Position numbers and translations under genes: made by a program
In this document: positions 6,270 through 6,653 of the stretch, one piece after another
Numbering within the stretch: the stretch's first letter is position 1
Layout of the letters: every line of letters begins with the position of its first letter
Notes under the pieces: generated by a model
Told to the model about the DNA's origin: nothing
Database searches by the model: none
What the model saw: only the letters and a program-made list of their open reading frames with translations
Origin: Fidelibacterota bacterium
GTDB lineage: Bacteria; Fidelibacterota; UBA8477; JABMPR01
Direction: 5' to 3'
DNA: 6,653 bases
NCBI GenBank assembly: GCA_030595455.1
Contig: JAUVDF010000055.1
Span: 1-6,653 of the forward strand

Positions 6270-6653
6270 TCAGATGTTACCCCTCATACTGGTTTTAGCC
6301 AGTTGTGGGATTTATTCGTTTAAAGGGAGTATCCCTGATCATCTCCATGATGTGGAATTGATCACATTTAAGAATTTAACCACTGAATTTGCGGTGGAGA
6401 CCGATATTGAGGAAGCGTTGACAGAACGCATGCTCAACGAGCAAATATTGCCGCTGTCGACCAAAGAAGCCCCAGATTCTCATATCGAGGGGCAAATAAA
6501 AAGTATTAGCGATAAACCTAATAGCTTTGATGAAAGCGAAAATATTTTAGAATATCGTCTTGAATTCCGTGGTGAATTGATCTGGTTTGATCATGTCAGG
6601 GATTCAGAGCTATTTAAAAAGAACTTTACAGTATTTGGCACTTACTTTAGTGA
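6253..6653 (+). CDS. lptE: LptE-like LPS-assembly lipoprotein (C-terminus beyond window edge)
   Basis: A probable outer-membrane lipoprotein that, with LptD, forms the translocon inserting lipopolysaccharide into the outer leaflet. The frame stays open to the window end. It shows a lipoprotein signal with lipobox LASC, then CGIYSFKGSIPDHL, the CG.YSF..SIP opening typical of LptE from Bacteroidota-like bacteria, and a mixed alpha/beta body (EEALTERMLNEQ, HIEGQIKSI) of the same type. Start choice: ATG 6274 gives only 10 residues before the cysteine and no basic n-region. TTG 6253 gives MHKRISQMLPLILVLASC, a proper signal peptide, and overlaps the regulator gene by 17 nt. I therefore prefer TTG, but ATG 6274, with AAGAGA upstream, remains possible. 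Overlap or near-abutment implies co-transcription and perhaps translational coupling with the regulator. LptE sequences diverge strongly, so the assignment rests partly on gene order. Confidence 0.78.
   Translation, partial: MHKRISQMLPLILVLASCGIYSFKGSIPDHLHDVELITFKNLTTEFAVETDIEEALTERMLNEQILPLSTKEAPDSHIEGQIKSISDKPNSFDESENILEYRLEFRGELIWFDHVRDSELFKKNFTVFGTYFS

Overview
The window holds five protein-coding genes. It suggests a Gram-negative bacterium, probably of the Bacteroidota/Chlorobi-like (FCB) assemblage. Three things point there. An LptE-type LPS-assembly lipoprotein implies an LPS outer membrane. To my knowledge, a receiver-less sigma-54-type AAA+ activator directly upstream of lptE is a recurrent arrangement in that assemblage. 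None of the visible start codons has a convincing Shine-Dalgarno sequence, which is also common there. A relative such as Marinimicrobia or Calditrichota would fit equally well. Codon and base composition look even across the window, and no phage, plasmid, transposase, tRNA, rRNA or CRISPR array is visible.

Left half (1-2918, minus strand): two tandem paralogous SLC13/DASS-type membrane permeases, each with TrkA-C (RCK_C) regulatory domains inserted between its two membrane halves. The transcriptionally upstream copy (1140-2918) is complete. The downstream copy (1-983) runs off the left edge. A hand alignment of the 327 shared residues gives 66 differences, about 80% identity, so this is a true and fairly old gene duplication rather than an assembly repeat. 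The 156-bp gap between them carries two related REP-like palindromes of 24 nt.

Centre (2919-3041): a 123-bp AT-rich divergent intergenic region that must carry the promoters for the permease pair (leftward) and for uvrB (rightward). It contains an 8-bp direct repeat, TACGTCAT, at 20-bp spacing immediately before uvrB. No LexA-type box was found.

Right half (3042-6653, plus strand): a tightly packed cluster of uvrB (nucleotide excision repair), an orphan sigma-54-dependent Fis-family regulator 3 nt downstream, and a partial lptE-like lipoprotein gene that either overlaps the regulator by 17 nt (TTG start) or follows it by 4 nt (ATG start). The spacing implies co-transcription. Functionally, the cluster joins DNA repair with an envelope-biogenesis pair.

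Most of the window is ordinary housekeeping and transport. I see no convincing undescribed system. The points worth a second look are the retained tandem permease pair with its shared leader element, the REP-like palindromes between the copies, and the sensorless sigma-54 activator coupled to lptE.
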